Assembly (NCBI GenBank): GCA_934636325.1
Contig: CAKUAK010000073.1
Span: 1 to 9,130, forward strand
Direction: 5' to 3'
Length of the DNA: 9,130 nucleotides
Source: an uncultured Eubacteriales bacterium
Lineage (GTDB): Bacteria; Bacillota; Clostridia; Oscillospirales; Butyricicoccaceae
The notes below the pieces were generated by a model, which was not told the DNA's origin, did not search any database, and saw only the letters and a program-made list of their open reading frames with translations. Shown here piece after piece: positions 1 through 8,372 of the stretch. Numbering within the stretch: the stretch's first letter is position 1; each line of letters opens with the position of its first letter. The position numbers were made by a program, and so were the translations under genes.

Positions 1-28
1 CCCGCGGGAGCGCTTGATTTAAGCTGTT

Positions 29-1150
29 TTATTTCTCGGCCCACTTGCCGGTGGCCGACGCCGTAAGATAGGCGTTGATAAAGGGGTCGAGGTCGCCGTC
101 CATGACGGCCTGTATATTGCCGTTTTCACAGCCTGTGCGGTGATCCTTGACCAGAGTATAGGGCATGAAAACATAAGAGCGTATCTGGCTGCCCCATTCG
201 ATCTTCTTCTGCTCGCCCTTGATGTCCTCGATCTTGTCGAGATGCTCGCGCTCTTTGATCTCAAGCAGCTTGGATTTGAGCATGCGCATGGCGACCTCGC
301 GGTTCTGGTGCTGCGAGCGCTCGTTCTGACATGCGACGATGACGCCCGAGGGGATATGGGTTATGCGTATGGCCGATTCGGTCTTGTTGACATGCTGACC
401 GCCGGCGCCGCCCGAGCGGTATGTATCTATCTTCAGATCGTCGGGGTTGATCTCGATATCCATATCGTCGCTCATCTCGGGCATGACCTCGATGGCCGCA
501 AAGGATGTGTGGCGGCGTCCCGAGGAATCGAAGGGCGACACCCGGACAAGGCGGTGTACCCCCATCTCGCTCTTGAGGTATCCGAAAGCGTTCTCACCCT
601 CGATCAGCAGATCGGCGCTCTTGAGCCCGGCGTCCTCGCCGTCGATATAGTCGAGTATCTTCCATTTGAAGCCCTTGGAATCGGCCCAATGGGTGTACAT
701 GCGGAAGAGCATCTGGGTCCAGTCCTGGGCCTCTGTCCCGCCGGCGCCGGCATGGAAGGACATGATGGCGTTGTTGCGGTCGTATTCGCCCGAAAGCAGT
801 GTCTCGAGCCGCTGGGTCTCAAGGCCCTCGCAGAATCTTTTATAATCCTCCCTGACCTCGGGCAGCAGGCTCTCGTCCCCGGCCTCATCGGCCATCTCGA
901 TAAGGGTCAGCGTGTCGTCGTAAAGGGCATGGAGCTTGTTATACCGCTCGACCTTGGCCTGGAGCTGCTTTATGCGCTGGAGCACCTTCTGGCTGTTGTC
1001 GGGATCGTCCCAGAAGCCGGGCGCCTGAGCGTCATGCTGGAGCTTTGCGATATCCTCCTCGGCCTTTTCGAGATCGAGAGAGGTGCGCAGCTCTTCGAGC
1101 TGGGGCTTTAGATCGGTCAGGCTGTATCTTATATCGTCATATTGGATCAT
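29..1150 (-). CDS. prfB: Peptide chain release factor 2 (RF2), frameshift-free
   Basis: Class I release factor that reads UGA and UAA stop codons on the ribosome and triggers peptidyl-tRNA hydrolysis in the cytoplasm. The 373-aa product has the RF2 stop-recognition tripeptide SPF at residues 205-207, within VSPFDSSGRRHTSF, and the catalytic GGQ at 250-252, within GAGGQHVNKT. Both fall at the same numbers as in E. coli RF2, which supports the ATG start at 1148-1150. SPF rather than PxT excludes RF1. An N-terminal alpha-helical domain precedes these motifs. A purine-rich AAAAGAGAG lies upstream of the start. Most prfB genes need a +1 frameshift at an in-frame UGA after codon 25; here codons 25-26 are CTC GAT and the frame is continuous. 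The gene diverges from secA and ends with TAA. Identification is very secure. Confidence 0.97.
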   Translation of the reverse strand: MIQYDDIRYSLTDLKPQLEELRTSLDLEKAEEDIAKLQHDAQAPGFWDDPDNSQKVLQRIKQLQAKVERYNKLHALYDDTLTLIEMADEAGDESLLPEVREDYKRFCEGLETQRLETLLSGEYDRNNAIMSFHAGAGGTEAQDWTQMLFRMYTHWADSKGFKWKILDYIDGEDAGLKSADLLIEGENAFGYLKSEMGVHRLVRVSPFDSSGRRHTSFAAIEVMPEMSDDMDIEINPDDLKIDTYRSGGAGGQHVNKTESAIRITHIPSGVIVACQNERSQHQNREVAMRMLKSKLLEIKEREHLDKIEDIKGEQKKIEWGSQIRSYVFMPYTLVKDHRTGCENGNIQAVMDGDLDPFINAYLTASATGKWAEK

Positions 1151-1214
1151 CTTCGCACTCTCTTTTGAAACAAAAATATAACTCGGCCGGTCTTTACCGG
1201 TGTCCTATCATATA

Positions 1215-1243
1215 ATTATACTGAAATGACCGTTATATGTAAA
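1215..1243 (-). promoter_or_regulatory. Sigma-A-type promoter for prfB
   Basis: Read on the minus strand, TTTACA (1238-1243) is followed after exactly 17 nt by a perfect TATAAT (1215-1220). The -35 box matches consensus at five of six positions. Transcription would begin near 1207-1209 and give a 5' leader of about 58 nt before the prfB ATG. No stable leader hairpin was seen. The assignment is from sequence match only. Confidence 0.75.
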
Positions 1244-1271
1244 GCGGCAATTCAAAATTCATCAAATAGTC

Positions 1272-1299
1272 CTTGTTTTTTTACATAATATAGTATAGA
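1272..1299 (+). promoter_or_regulatory. Candidate promoter for secA
   Basis: In the AT-rich stretch ahead of secA, CTTGTT (1272-1277) is followed after 16 nt by TATAGA (1294-1299). Both boxes are imperfect and other pairings in the T-rich run are possible, so the exact boxes are uncertain. A leader of about 65 nt would follow. The site is in the right place, between the divergent prfB promoter and the secA Shine-Dalgarno. Confidence 0.35.
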
Positions 1300-1372
1300 G
1301 TTTATCTGTTGAAGTATGCCTGCGCATACCGATAAAAAAGCAAGATTTCTTAAAAGGAGTTCAGAATAGAAA

Positions 1373-4114
1373 ATGGCAAATTTTTTGAAAGCCCTCTTCG
1401 GCGATTCCTCTCAGCGCGAGCTCAAGAAGCTGCGTTCGACGATAAGCGCCATCGAGGGTATGTCGGATAAATACGCGGCGATGACCGACGCCGAGCTTCA
1501 GGCCGAGACCCCCCGCTTAAAGGCCAGGCTGGACGGCGGAGAGACCCTCGACGATATCCTGCCCGAGGCCTTTGCCGCCTTCCGCGAGGCATGCCGCAGG
1601 GTCCTCGGCCAGTATCCCTTCCATGTCCAGCTGATCGGCGGCGTCGTCCTGCATCAGGGACGCATTGCCGAAATGAAGACCGGCGAGGGCAAGACCCTTA
1701 CGGCCACCCTTCCGGCCTATCTTAACGCCCTCAGCGGCAAGGGTGTCCACATCGTCACGGTCAACGACTATCTGGCCAAATACCAGGGCGAGCTGATGGG
1801 CAAGGTCTATCGCTTCATGGGCCTCAGCTGCGGCGTCCTCATCCACGGCCTGACCCCACAGCAGCGCCGTGAGGCCTATGCCTGCGACATAACCTACGGC
1901 ACCAACAACGAGATCGGCTTCGATTACCTCCGCGACAACATGGCCATATATAAAGAAGAGCAGGTCCAGCGCGGCCACTTCTTCGCCATCGTCGACGAGG
2001 TCGACTCGATACTTATCGACGAGGCCAGGACCCCCCTTATCATCTCGGGTCAGGGCGACAAGAGCACCGACCTTTACCGCCGGGCCGACGATTTCGCCCG
2101 CACCCTCAGCCATATCACCGTCGTCGAGGTCGATGATAAAGAGAGCCAGGACGAGGTCGAGGCCGACTATATCGTCGATGAAAAGCGCCACACGGCCACC
2201 ATCACCCCCCGCGGCGTAAGCAAGGCCGAGGCCTATTTCAAGGTCGAGAACCTTATGGACCCCGACAACGCCACCCTCATGCACCACATCAATCAGGCCA
2301 TAAAGGCCCACGGCTGCATGAAGCGGGACACCGATTATGTCGTCAAGGACGGCGAGATCATCATCGTCGACGAGTTCACCGGCCGCCTCATGTTCGGCCG
2401 CCGCTATTCCGACGGCCTCCATCAGGCTATCGAAGCCAAGGAGCACGTCACCGTCCTGCGCGAGAGCAAGACCCTCGCCACCATCACCTTCCAGAATTAC
2501 TTCCGCCTTTACAGCAAGCTGTCGGGCATGACCGGCACGGCCCTGACCGAAGAGGACGAGTTCCGCCATATATACAACCTCGACGTCATCGAGATCCCAA
2601 CCAACAAGCCGATGATCCGCGTCGACAACCCCGATGTGGTATTCCGCACCGAAAACGGCAAGTACCGCGCCGTCATCCGCAAGATAAAAGAGTGCTATGA
2701 AAAAGGACAGCCGGTCCTGGTCGGCACGGTCTCGATCGAGAAGAGCGAGCATCTTTCCGATATGCTCAAGCGCGAGGGCGTTCCCCATCAGGTGCTCAAC
2801 GCCAAGCACCACGAAAAAGAGGCTGCCATCGTCGCCCAGGCCGGCAAGCCCAGGACGGTCACTATCGCCACCAACATGGCCGGACGAGGCACCGATATCA
2901 TGCTTGGCGGCAACCCCGACTTCATGGCCCGCGCCGATCTGGCAAAGGCCGGATACCCCGAGGAGGTCATGACCGAAGCCGTCGGCTATAACGAATCGGC
3001 CGATCCGGTCGTCCTTGAGGCCCGCCAGCTCTATCGCGCCAAGCTGGCCGAGCACAAGGCGGTCTGCGAAAAGGACGGCGAGCTGGTCCGGGCCGCCGGA
3101 GGCCTCTGCATCATCGGCACGGAGCGCCACGAGAGCCGACGCATCGACAACCAGCTGCGCGGCCGTTCGGGCCGCCAGGGCGACCCCGGCGAAAGCACCT
3201 TCTATCTCTCGCTGGAGGACGACCTCATGCGTCTCTTCGGTTCGGAGCGCATAATGGGCATGATGGACAGCCTCGGGATCGAAGAGGACATGCCCATCGA
3301 GCACAAGGTCCTCTCGGGCGCTATCGAGAACGCCCAGAAGAAGGTCGAGGGCCGCAACTTCCAGACCCGTAAAAATGTCCTTGAGTACGACAACGTCATG
3401 AACCACCAGCGCGAGATAATCTACAAGCAGCGCGAGGACGTCTTAAACGGCGTCGAGCTCAAGCCCCAGATACAGAACATGGTCAAGGAGTATGTCACCG
3501 GCACGGTCAACTCGATCTGCCAGGGCAGCGCAACGGTGACCCGCGCCCAGGCCGACGCCGTCCTCAAGGCCTTCACCGGCCTCTTCCTGCTGCCCGGCCA
3601 GGTCCAGCTGGACGACGACCGCATAAGCTCGATGACCCCCGAGGCCCTGGGCGAGCTGATGTGCGAAAAGGCCATGGATTTCTATGAGTTCAAGGAAAAG
3701 GATCTGGGCAGCCACGTCATGCGCGAGCTCGAGCGTGTCGTCCTGCTCAAGACGGTCGACCAGCTGTGGATGGATCATATCGACGCCATGCAGGAGCTGC
3801 GCCGCGGCATCGGCCTCAATGCCTACGCCCAGGTCAACCCCATCGACGAGTATAAGCGCCAGGGCTTCGATATGTTCGAAGAGATGATAGCCGAGGTCCG
3901 CTCGCGGACGGCAAAGCTGATATTCCTTGCCCGGGTCCGCGGCGCGGAGCCCCAGCGCGAGCGCGTCGCCAAGGAAACGTCGGAGAGCGGCGCGGGCGAC
4001 GGCACCATCGCCAAAAAGCCGACCATCAAAGGCAAAAAGGTCGGCCGCAACGATCCCTGCCCGTGTGGAAGCGGATTGAAATATAAGAAGTGCTGCGGCA
4101 AGAATCAGCAATAA
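1373..4114 (+). CDS. secA: Preprotein translocase ATPase SecA
   Basis: Motor ATPase of the Sec pathway that pushes unfolded preproteins through SecYEG at the cytoplasmic membrane. The 913-aa product is near full family length. It shows Walker A MKTGEGKT at residues 101-108 (Lys107), the DEVD Walker B box at 208-211 followed by DEARTPLIISG, the helicase motif TNMAGRGTDI in the second nucleotide-binding domain, and QLRGRSGRQGDPG near the end of the motor core. The tail carries a CxCx8CC zinc site (Cys896, 898, 907, 908) after VGRNDP, which in the family binds zinc and contacts SecB or ribosomes. The ATG is 13 nt after AGGAG (1355-1359), a rather long spacing, but MANFLKALFGD is a normal SecA N-terminus. 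Codons are strongly C/G-ending. A synonymous copy of its last 19 codons lies about 110 nt downstream. Confidence 0.98.
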   Translation: MANFLKALFGDSSQRELKKLRSTISAIEGMSDKYAAMTDAELQAETPRLKARLDGGETLDDILPEAFAAFREACRRVLGQYPFHVQLIGGVVLHQGRIAEMKTGEGKTLTATLPAYLNALSGKGVHIVTVNDYLAKYQGELMGKVYRFMGLSCGVLIHGLTPQQRREAYACDITYGTNNEIGFDYLRDNMAIYKEEQVQRGHFFAIVDEVDSILIDEARTPLIISGQGDKSTDLYRRADDFARTLSHITVVEVDDKESQDEVEADYIVDEKRHTATITPRGVSKAEAYFKVENLMDPDNATLMHHINQAIKAHGCMKRDTDYVVKDGEIIIVDEFTGRLMFGRRYSDGLHQAIEAKEHVTVLRESKTLATITFQNYFRLYSKLSGMTGTALTEEDEFRHIYNLDVIEIPTNKPMIRVDNPDVVFRTENGKYRAVIRKIKECYEKGQPVLVGTVSIEKSEHLSDMLKREGVPHQVLNAKHHEKEAAIVAQAGKPRTVTIATNMAGRGTDIMLGGNPDFMARADLAKAGYPEEVMTEAVGYNESADPVVLEARQLYRAKLAEHKAVCEKDGELVRAAGGLCIIGTERHESRRIDNQLRGRSGRQGDPGESTFYLSLEDDLMRLFGSERIMGMMDSLGIEEDMPIEHKVLSGAIENAQKKVEGRNFQTRKNVLEYDNVMNHQREIIYKQREDVLNGVELKPQIQNMVKEYVTGTVNSICQGSATVTRAQADAVLKAFTGLFLLPGQVQLDDDRISSMTPEALGELMCEKAMDFYEFKEKDLGSHVMRELERVVLLKTVDQLWMDHIDAMQELRRGIGLNAYAQVNPIDEYKRQGFDMFEEMIAEVRSRTAKLIFLARVRGAEPQRERVAKETSESGAGDGTIAKKPTIKGKKVGRNDPCPCGSGLKYKKCCGKNQQ

Positions 4115-4120
4115 ATACAG

Positions 4121-4152
4121 CGATCCCGCATCGCAAAGGGCAGGGATCGTTT
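4121..4152 (+). terminator. Weak terminator-like hairpin after secA
   Basis: CGATCCC (4121-4127) pairs with GGGATCG (4143-4149) just after the secA stop codon. Only three T residues follow, so intrinsic termination would be weak. The placement directly after secA makes a 3'-end stabilising or partial terminator role plausible. Confidence 0.4.
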
Positions 4153-4199
4153 GCCGTAGGGAGGCTTTGCCGACCGTAGGCTATTTAATTGAACGGGGC

Positions 4200-4221
4200 C
4201 CCCGCGGACATGTCCGTGGGG
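4200..4221. repeat. 22-nt near-perfect palindrome beside the secA tail copy
   Basis: Two 11-nt arms, CCCCGCGGACA (4200-4210) and TGTCCGTGGGG (4211-4221), are complementary at every position except one G-T pair. The inner 12 bp, CGGACATGTCCG, are perfect. The palindrome ends 4 nt before homology to the secA 3' end begins. It could be an operator, a recombination or integration core, or part of an interspersed hairpin repeat. Nothing in the window decides between these. No recombinase gene is present. Confidence 0.55.
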
Positions 4222-4225
4222 AGCT

Positions 4226-4285
4226 CCCTGTCCGTGCGGCAGCGGTCTGAAGTATAAGAAATGCTGCGGCAAGAATCAGCAGTAA
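4226..4285 (+). pseudogene. Duplicate secA 3' end (last 19 codons plus stop)
   Basis: This segment translates to PCPCGSGLKYKKCCGKNQQ followed by TAA, identical in protein to the last 19 residues of SecA (coding bases 4055-4114). The DNA differs at 8 of 60 bases and all differences are synonymous, for example TGC/TGT, GGA/GGC and TTG/CTG. Homology starts abruptly at about 4225 and there is no upstream open frame with SecA sequence, so this is not a gene. The synonymous-only pattern means the copy diverged while still encoding a working SecA tail, probably in another strain or species, and was brought together with the resident gene by recombination. It may be the original secA end displaced by incoming DNA, or the reverse. 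Confidence 0.85.
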
Positions 4286-4320
4286 TGCTCAATCATACAA
4301 GATAGCTAAGCACCGATATG

Positions 4321-4340
4321 CCTTCCCCTTGAGGGGAAGG
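4321..4340. repeat. Short GC-rich hairpin repeat
   Basis: CCTTCCCC (4321-4328) and GGGGAAGG (4333-4340) form a perfect 8-bp stem with a TTGA loop. It lies 9 nt ahead of the terminator stem and has no T tail of its own. Hairpins like this are often interspersed repeats in clostridial genomes, but no second copy is in this window. Confidence 0.45.
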
Positions 4341-4348
4341 ATAATGAC

Positions 4349-4383
4349 GACCGGCACCCACAATATGGGCGCCGGTCTTTTTT
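4349..4383 (+). terminator. Strong Rho-independent terminator
   Basis: GACCGGC (4349-4355) pairs with GCCGGTC (4371-4377). An inner CCCA/TGGG stem extends it and six T residues follow (4378-4383). It lies downstream of the duplicated secA 3' end and is probably the terminator that belonged to that secA copy. It also insulates the methyltransferase operon from read-through out of secA. Confidence 0.85.
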
Positions 4384-4410
4384 CAATCGCTGCTATACCA
4401 TTAAAACATT

Positions 4411-4442
4411 TTGTTGCCGTTTTTTTCTGCTTGTATTAATAT
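4411..4442 (+). promoter_or_regulatory. Candidate promoter of the methyltransferase-nuclease operon
   Basis: Two overlapping pairs with 17-nt spacers fit the sigma-A pattern: TTGCCG (4414-4419) with TAATAT (4437-4442), and TTGTTG (4411-4416) with TATTAA (4434-4439). Each is imperfect. The site lies between a strong terminator and the methyltransferase start at 4478, where an independent promoter is expected. No operator-like repeat or controller-protein box was seen. Confidence 0.5.
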
Positions 4443-4477
4443 AAGGGTAACCACAAACGCGGGAACGGGGAAAAGAT

Positions 4478-5925
<1,448 letters not shown>

Positions 5926-5929
<4 letters not shown>

Positions 5930-7050
5930 AAATAGAACCGAAGCAAATTAAGGTCAAGGATGTTTTTGATGGCTATGTTGACAACGATGATGACGGTGTT
6001 TTCGCCTACGGAGGCAGGCTTGCAATCCGTCCCCCCTATCAGCGAGAGTTTGTCTATAACGATGAACAGGCCGAAGCCGTTATCCAGACGGTATTAAAGG
6101 GCTTTCCTTTGAATGTCATGTATTGGGTCAAGGTCGAAAATGACAGATATGAGGTACTGGATGGCCAACAACGGACGCTGTCTGTTATGCAGTATTTGGC
6201 GCACAAATTTTCTGTCACGCTGGATGGCAAACAATATTATTGGGATTCCTTGCCGGATGACAAATACCATGACATTATGAACTATGAGTTTATGGTTTAT
6301 ATTTGTGAGGGTGAGGCGTCTGAGAAATTAGACTGGTTTCGAGTTGTCAATATCGCCGGAGAGAAATTAACTGAGCAAGAGCTCCGAAACTCCGTTTATA
6401 CCGGCAAATGGCTCTCGGATGCAAAGCGGTATTTCTCGAAGCGGAACTGTGCTGCAAAACTGATGTCGGATAAGTACATTACCGGTGATCCTAACAGACA
6501 GGAATTATTGGAAAAAGCGTTGCGAGGCATCTGCGAATATCAAAATATTTCCGAAATAACCGAGTATATGGCACAGCATAAATCAAATGAGGATGCAGAT
6601 GAACTGTGGCAGTATTTTCAAGATGTAGTTCATTGGGTCGAGAAGATTTTCCCAAAATACTTTTCCGATATGAAAGGATTGGATTGGTGCCATCTCTACA
6701 ACAAATACCATAATCGCACCTACAATTCTGCAACCTTGGCTGCCGAGGTAAAGCGGTTACACGAGGACGAGGATGTAAAAAAGCCAAAAGGCATTTATGA
6801 GTTCTTACTTTGTCGGGATACGGATCCCTTTGCGGGCAGGTTGTTAAATCTGCGTACATTCGATAAACGTGACAAACTGGCAGCGTACAGCAGGCAAAAC
6901 GGAATATGCCCCATTTGCAAAGAGCATTTTGAATTTGAAGAAATGGAAGGCGACCATATTAGACCTTGGAGCAAAGGCGGGCAGACAACGCCGGATAACT
7001 GCCAAATGCTATGCAAATCCTGCAATGAGAAAAAGTCTGATAAGTATTGA
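5926..7050 (+). CDS. DUF262 (GmrSD/SspE-type N-terminal) protein with C-terminal HNH nuclease, likely restriction partner
   Basis: Predicted DNA endonuclease, 374 aa, beginning with GTG. The N-terminal half is a DUF262 domain: RPPYQREFVYNDEQ around residue 37 onward and the signature DGQQR at 79-83. In GmrSD, BrxU and SspE that motif belongs to a ParB-like NTP-binding or hydrolysing fold. The C-terminus is an HNH module with zinc cysteines CPIC (328-331), the putative catalytic GDHI (His344), then PWSKGG and LCKSCN (Cys363, Cys366). Known DUF262 systems often carry DUF1524 as the nuclease; a compact HNH is the alternative. It overlaps the methyltransferase by 4 nt with an ideal ribosome binding site, so the pair is most simply a restriction-modification system. 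Its AT-richer composition matches the methyltransferase. Whether it cuts unmodified or modified DNA cannot be told from sequence. Confidence 0.88.
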
Positions 7051-7143
7051 GACAGTAAAAATCAATTACGCCAGAGTTCCGCAAATGCGGCGCAAGGCAA
7101 ACCATTTTAAACAGAAAGGATCCCTTGGGGAAAACACAAAACC

Positions 7144-7962
7144 ATGGAAAATGTAAATCAGGCGATAACCGACACAGCCGGCGTCATCAGCCGCATGTCG
7201 CTTATCAGCATACTCTATACCATCGCCGCCCTGCTGGCCTGTATCATAGTCAAAAGGATGCTGTCCGGCCTCTTCCGGCGCGCCCTCGACCATACCCATC
7301 TCGACAGCCGCCTGACCGCCTTTATCATGAAGGTGATAAACGCCGTCATGTGGTTCATCATCGTGCTCATCATGTGCGACAGGCTGGGCATCAACATAAC
7401 CTCGCTGGTGGCCCTCTTCAGCGTCGTCGGACTGGCCTTCTCGCTGGCCATCCAGGACTCGCTTTCCAACCTTGCCGGCGGCATAATGCTGCTCTCCTGC
7501 CGCCCCTTCAAGATCGGCGATTACGTCGAGGCCGGCGGGCAGGAGGGCACGATCCGCGCCATCGGCGTCATCTATACCCAGCTTACGACGGTCGACAACC
7601 GGATCATATATGTCCCCAACCACACGATAAGCGGCGGCAAGATAATCAACTATTCCTCACAGCCGACCCGGCGCATCGAGATCCGCATCGCGGCTTCCTA
7701 TGACGATCCGACCGAAAAGGTCAAGGCCTCTATAATGTCGGCCATCAAGGCCGACGGCCGCCTGCTGCCCGACCCCGCGCCGATGGTGGCGGTCGACAAA
7801 TACGGCGACAGCGCCATTACATATGTCCTGCGGGTATGGGCGAAAAACAGCGACTACTGGGACGCCTATTTTGCCCTCAACGAGCGTCTGCGCAGCTGCT
7901 TCGAGCGTGACGGCGTCACGATGACCTATAACCATCTCAACGTCCATCTGACAAAGGATTAG
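7144..7962 (+). CDS. Small-conductance mechanosensitive channel, MscS family
   Basis: Membrane channel that opens under membrane tension to release solutes on hypo-osmotic shock. The 272-aa product has three hydrophobic segments: about residues 19-38, 60-78 and a pore-lining TM3 about 84-115 (SVVGLAFSLAIQDSLSNLAGG). TM3 leads into the cytoplasmic beta domain with RPFKIGDYVE, GTIRAIGVIYTQL and the MscS signature VPNHTISGGKIINYS. The length matches minimal MscS proteins (E. coli 286 aa). Codon use returns to the GC-rich host style at the ATG. The Shine-Dalgarno is poor: only GGGG about 13 nt upstream, and AAAGGA much farther. That suggests the native leader was replaced where the defence cassette joins. 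The 93-bp gap 7051-7143 holds only a small CCGCA/TGCGG hairpin (7080-7091) and no clear promoter or terminator, so transcription may come from the operon upstream. Confidence 0.93.
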   Translation: MENVNQAITDTAGVISRMSLISILYTIAALLACIIVKRMLSGLFRRALDHTHLDSRLTAFIMKVINAVMWFIIVLIMCDRLGINITSLVALFSVVGLAFSLAIQDSLSNLAGGIMLLSCRPFKIGDYVEAGGQEGTIRAIGVIYTQLTTVDNRIIYVPNHTISGGKIINYSSQPTRRIEIRIAASYDDPTEKVKASIMSAIKADGRLLPDPAPMVAVDKYGDSAITYVLRVWAKNSDYWDAYFALNERLRSCFERDGVTMTYNHLNVHLTKD

Positions 7963-7986
7963 GCGGCTCTGCCCTTTTTCGCCATA

Positions 7987-8208
7987 TTTTCCACAGGTTG
8001 TGGATAAAGCTCTGGAAACTGTGGAAAACCACAAGATATACTTTAAGTTTCAAAACACTATGCGTAATATTACTTTTAGATATTACGCATAGTGTTTATT
8101 TTTCGCCTTTTTTGTCGGATATTTCATGCCGATATCCCACCCGGCCCTGTGGACAAACCGGTGAAAAGGGGGCAAAAACCGGGGTTTTCCACAGACCGGT
8201 TATCCACA
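7987..8208. promoter_or_regulatory. Cluster of six DnaA-box-like sites (candidate oriC or DnaA-titration locus)
   Basis: Consensus TTATCCACA occurs exactly at 8200-8208 (plus) and 7999-8007 (minus). One-mismatch forms are TTTTCCACA at 7987-7995 and 8185-8193 (plus), the same on the minus strand at 8020-8028, and TTGTCCACA on the minus strand at 8148-8156. They form two groups about 120 bp apart, on either side of a long hairpin, in a 410-bp non-coding region (7963-8372). The region also has a TATCGG/CCGATA hairpin (8223-8239), an eight-T run and an AT-rich segment near 8291-8310. This is the density seen in replication origins and DnaA-binding clusters. No dnaA, dnaN or rpmH is in the window, so which role applies is open. 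Confidence 0.75.
8053..8106 (+). terminator. Long AT-rich hairpin with T-rich tail downstream of mscS
   Basis: Arms 8053-8069 (AAACACTATGCGTAATA) and 8081-8097 are exactly complementary over 17 bp, extendable to 18, with a short AT-rich loop. T-rich sequence follows (TTTATTTTT), as in an intrinsic terminator for mscS. The stem is unusually long and AT-rich for a terminator in this GC-rich chromosome. It sits midway between two groups of DnaA boxes, so a structural role in that locus is an alternative. Confidence 0.6.
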
Positions 8209-8273
8209 GCCCGCAAAGGCAATATCGGATTTCCCGATAAACCCTGCGGCCTGTATTTTTTTTGCAGATACCC

Positions 8274-8302
8274 TTTCTCTTGCCCCGTTTTTCAATTATA
8301 AT
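8274..8302 (+). promoter_or_regulatory. Candidate promoter for the redox/rhodanese gene
   Basis: A perfect TATAAT (8297-8302) lies 17 nt after TTTCTC (8274-8279), which is a poor -35 box. The predicted leader is about 65 nt. It contains ATGCGGCC twice (8333-8340 and 8348-8355) and an inverted GGCCGC/GCGGCC pair (8337-8342 and 8350-8355) that could form a small hairpin just ahead of the Shine-Dalgarno. Confidence 0.5.
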
Positions 8303-8372
8303 AAAATAAGAAGGTTGGATCAAAACCATAATATGCGGCCGCCTCAGATGCGGCCTTAAAGGGAGAGCAGAT

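Noticed and set aside
140..1111. Long plus-strand open frame of 323 codons opposite prfB
   Set aside because: It is antisense to a certain prfB gene; the translation has no recognisable motifs and is rich in Leu/Val/Gly/Ala, as expected from the complement of GC-rich codons.
1517..3406. Minus-strand open frame of 629 codons inside secA
   Set aside because: It is the antisense shadow of C-ending secA codons. No ribosome binding site or domain is visible and the protein is repetitive in Asp/Val/Leu/Gly/Ala.
4226..4285. Small independent zinc-ribbon gene
   Set aside because: There is no start codon with a ribosome binding site for a sensible protein, and the segment matches exactly the final SecA residues and stop, so it is a gene fragment.
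7125..7703. 192-codon open frame overlapping the start of mscS
   Set aside because: It is in another frame over the well-supported MscS coding region, is rich in Arg/His/Pro and lacks any recognisable domain.
8053..8097. Long hairpin as a tRNA or other small RNA gene
   Set aside because: It is a single uninterrupted stem with no cloverleaf, no T-loop sequence and no promoter directly upstream.
7998..8301. Small open frames in the region after mscS
   Set aside because: They run across DnaA boxes and the long hairpin, lack good ribosome binding sites and show no protein-like composition; the region is better read as non-coding.
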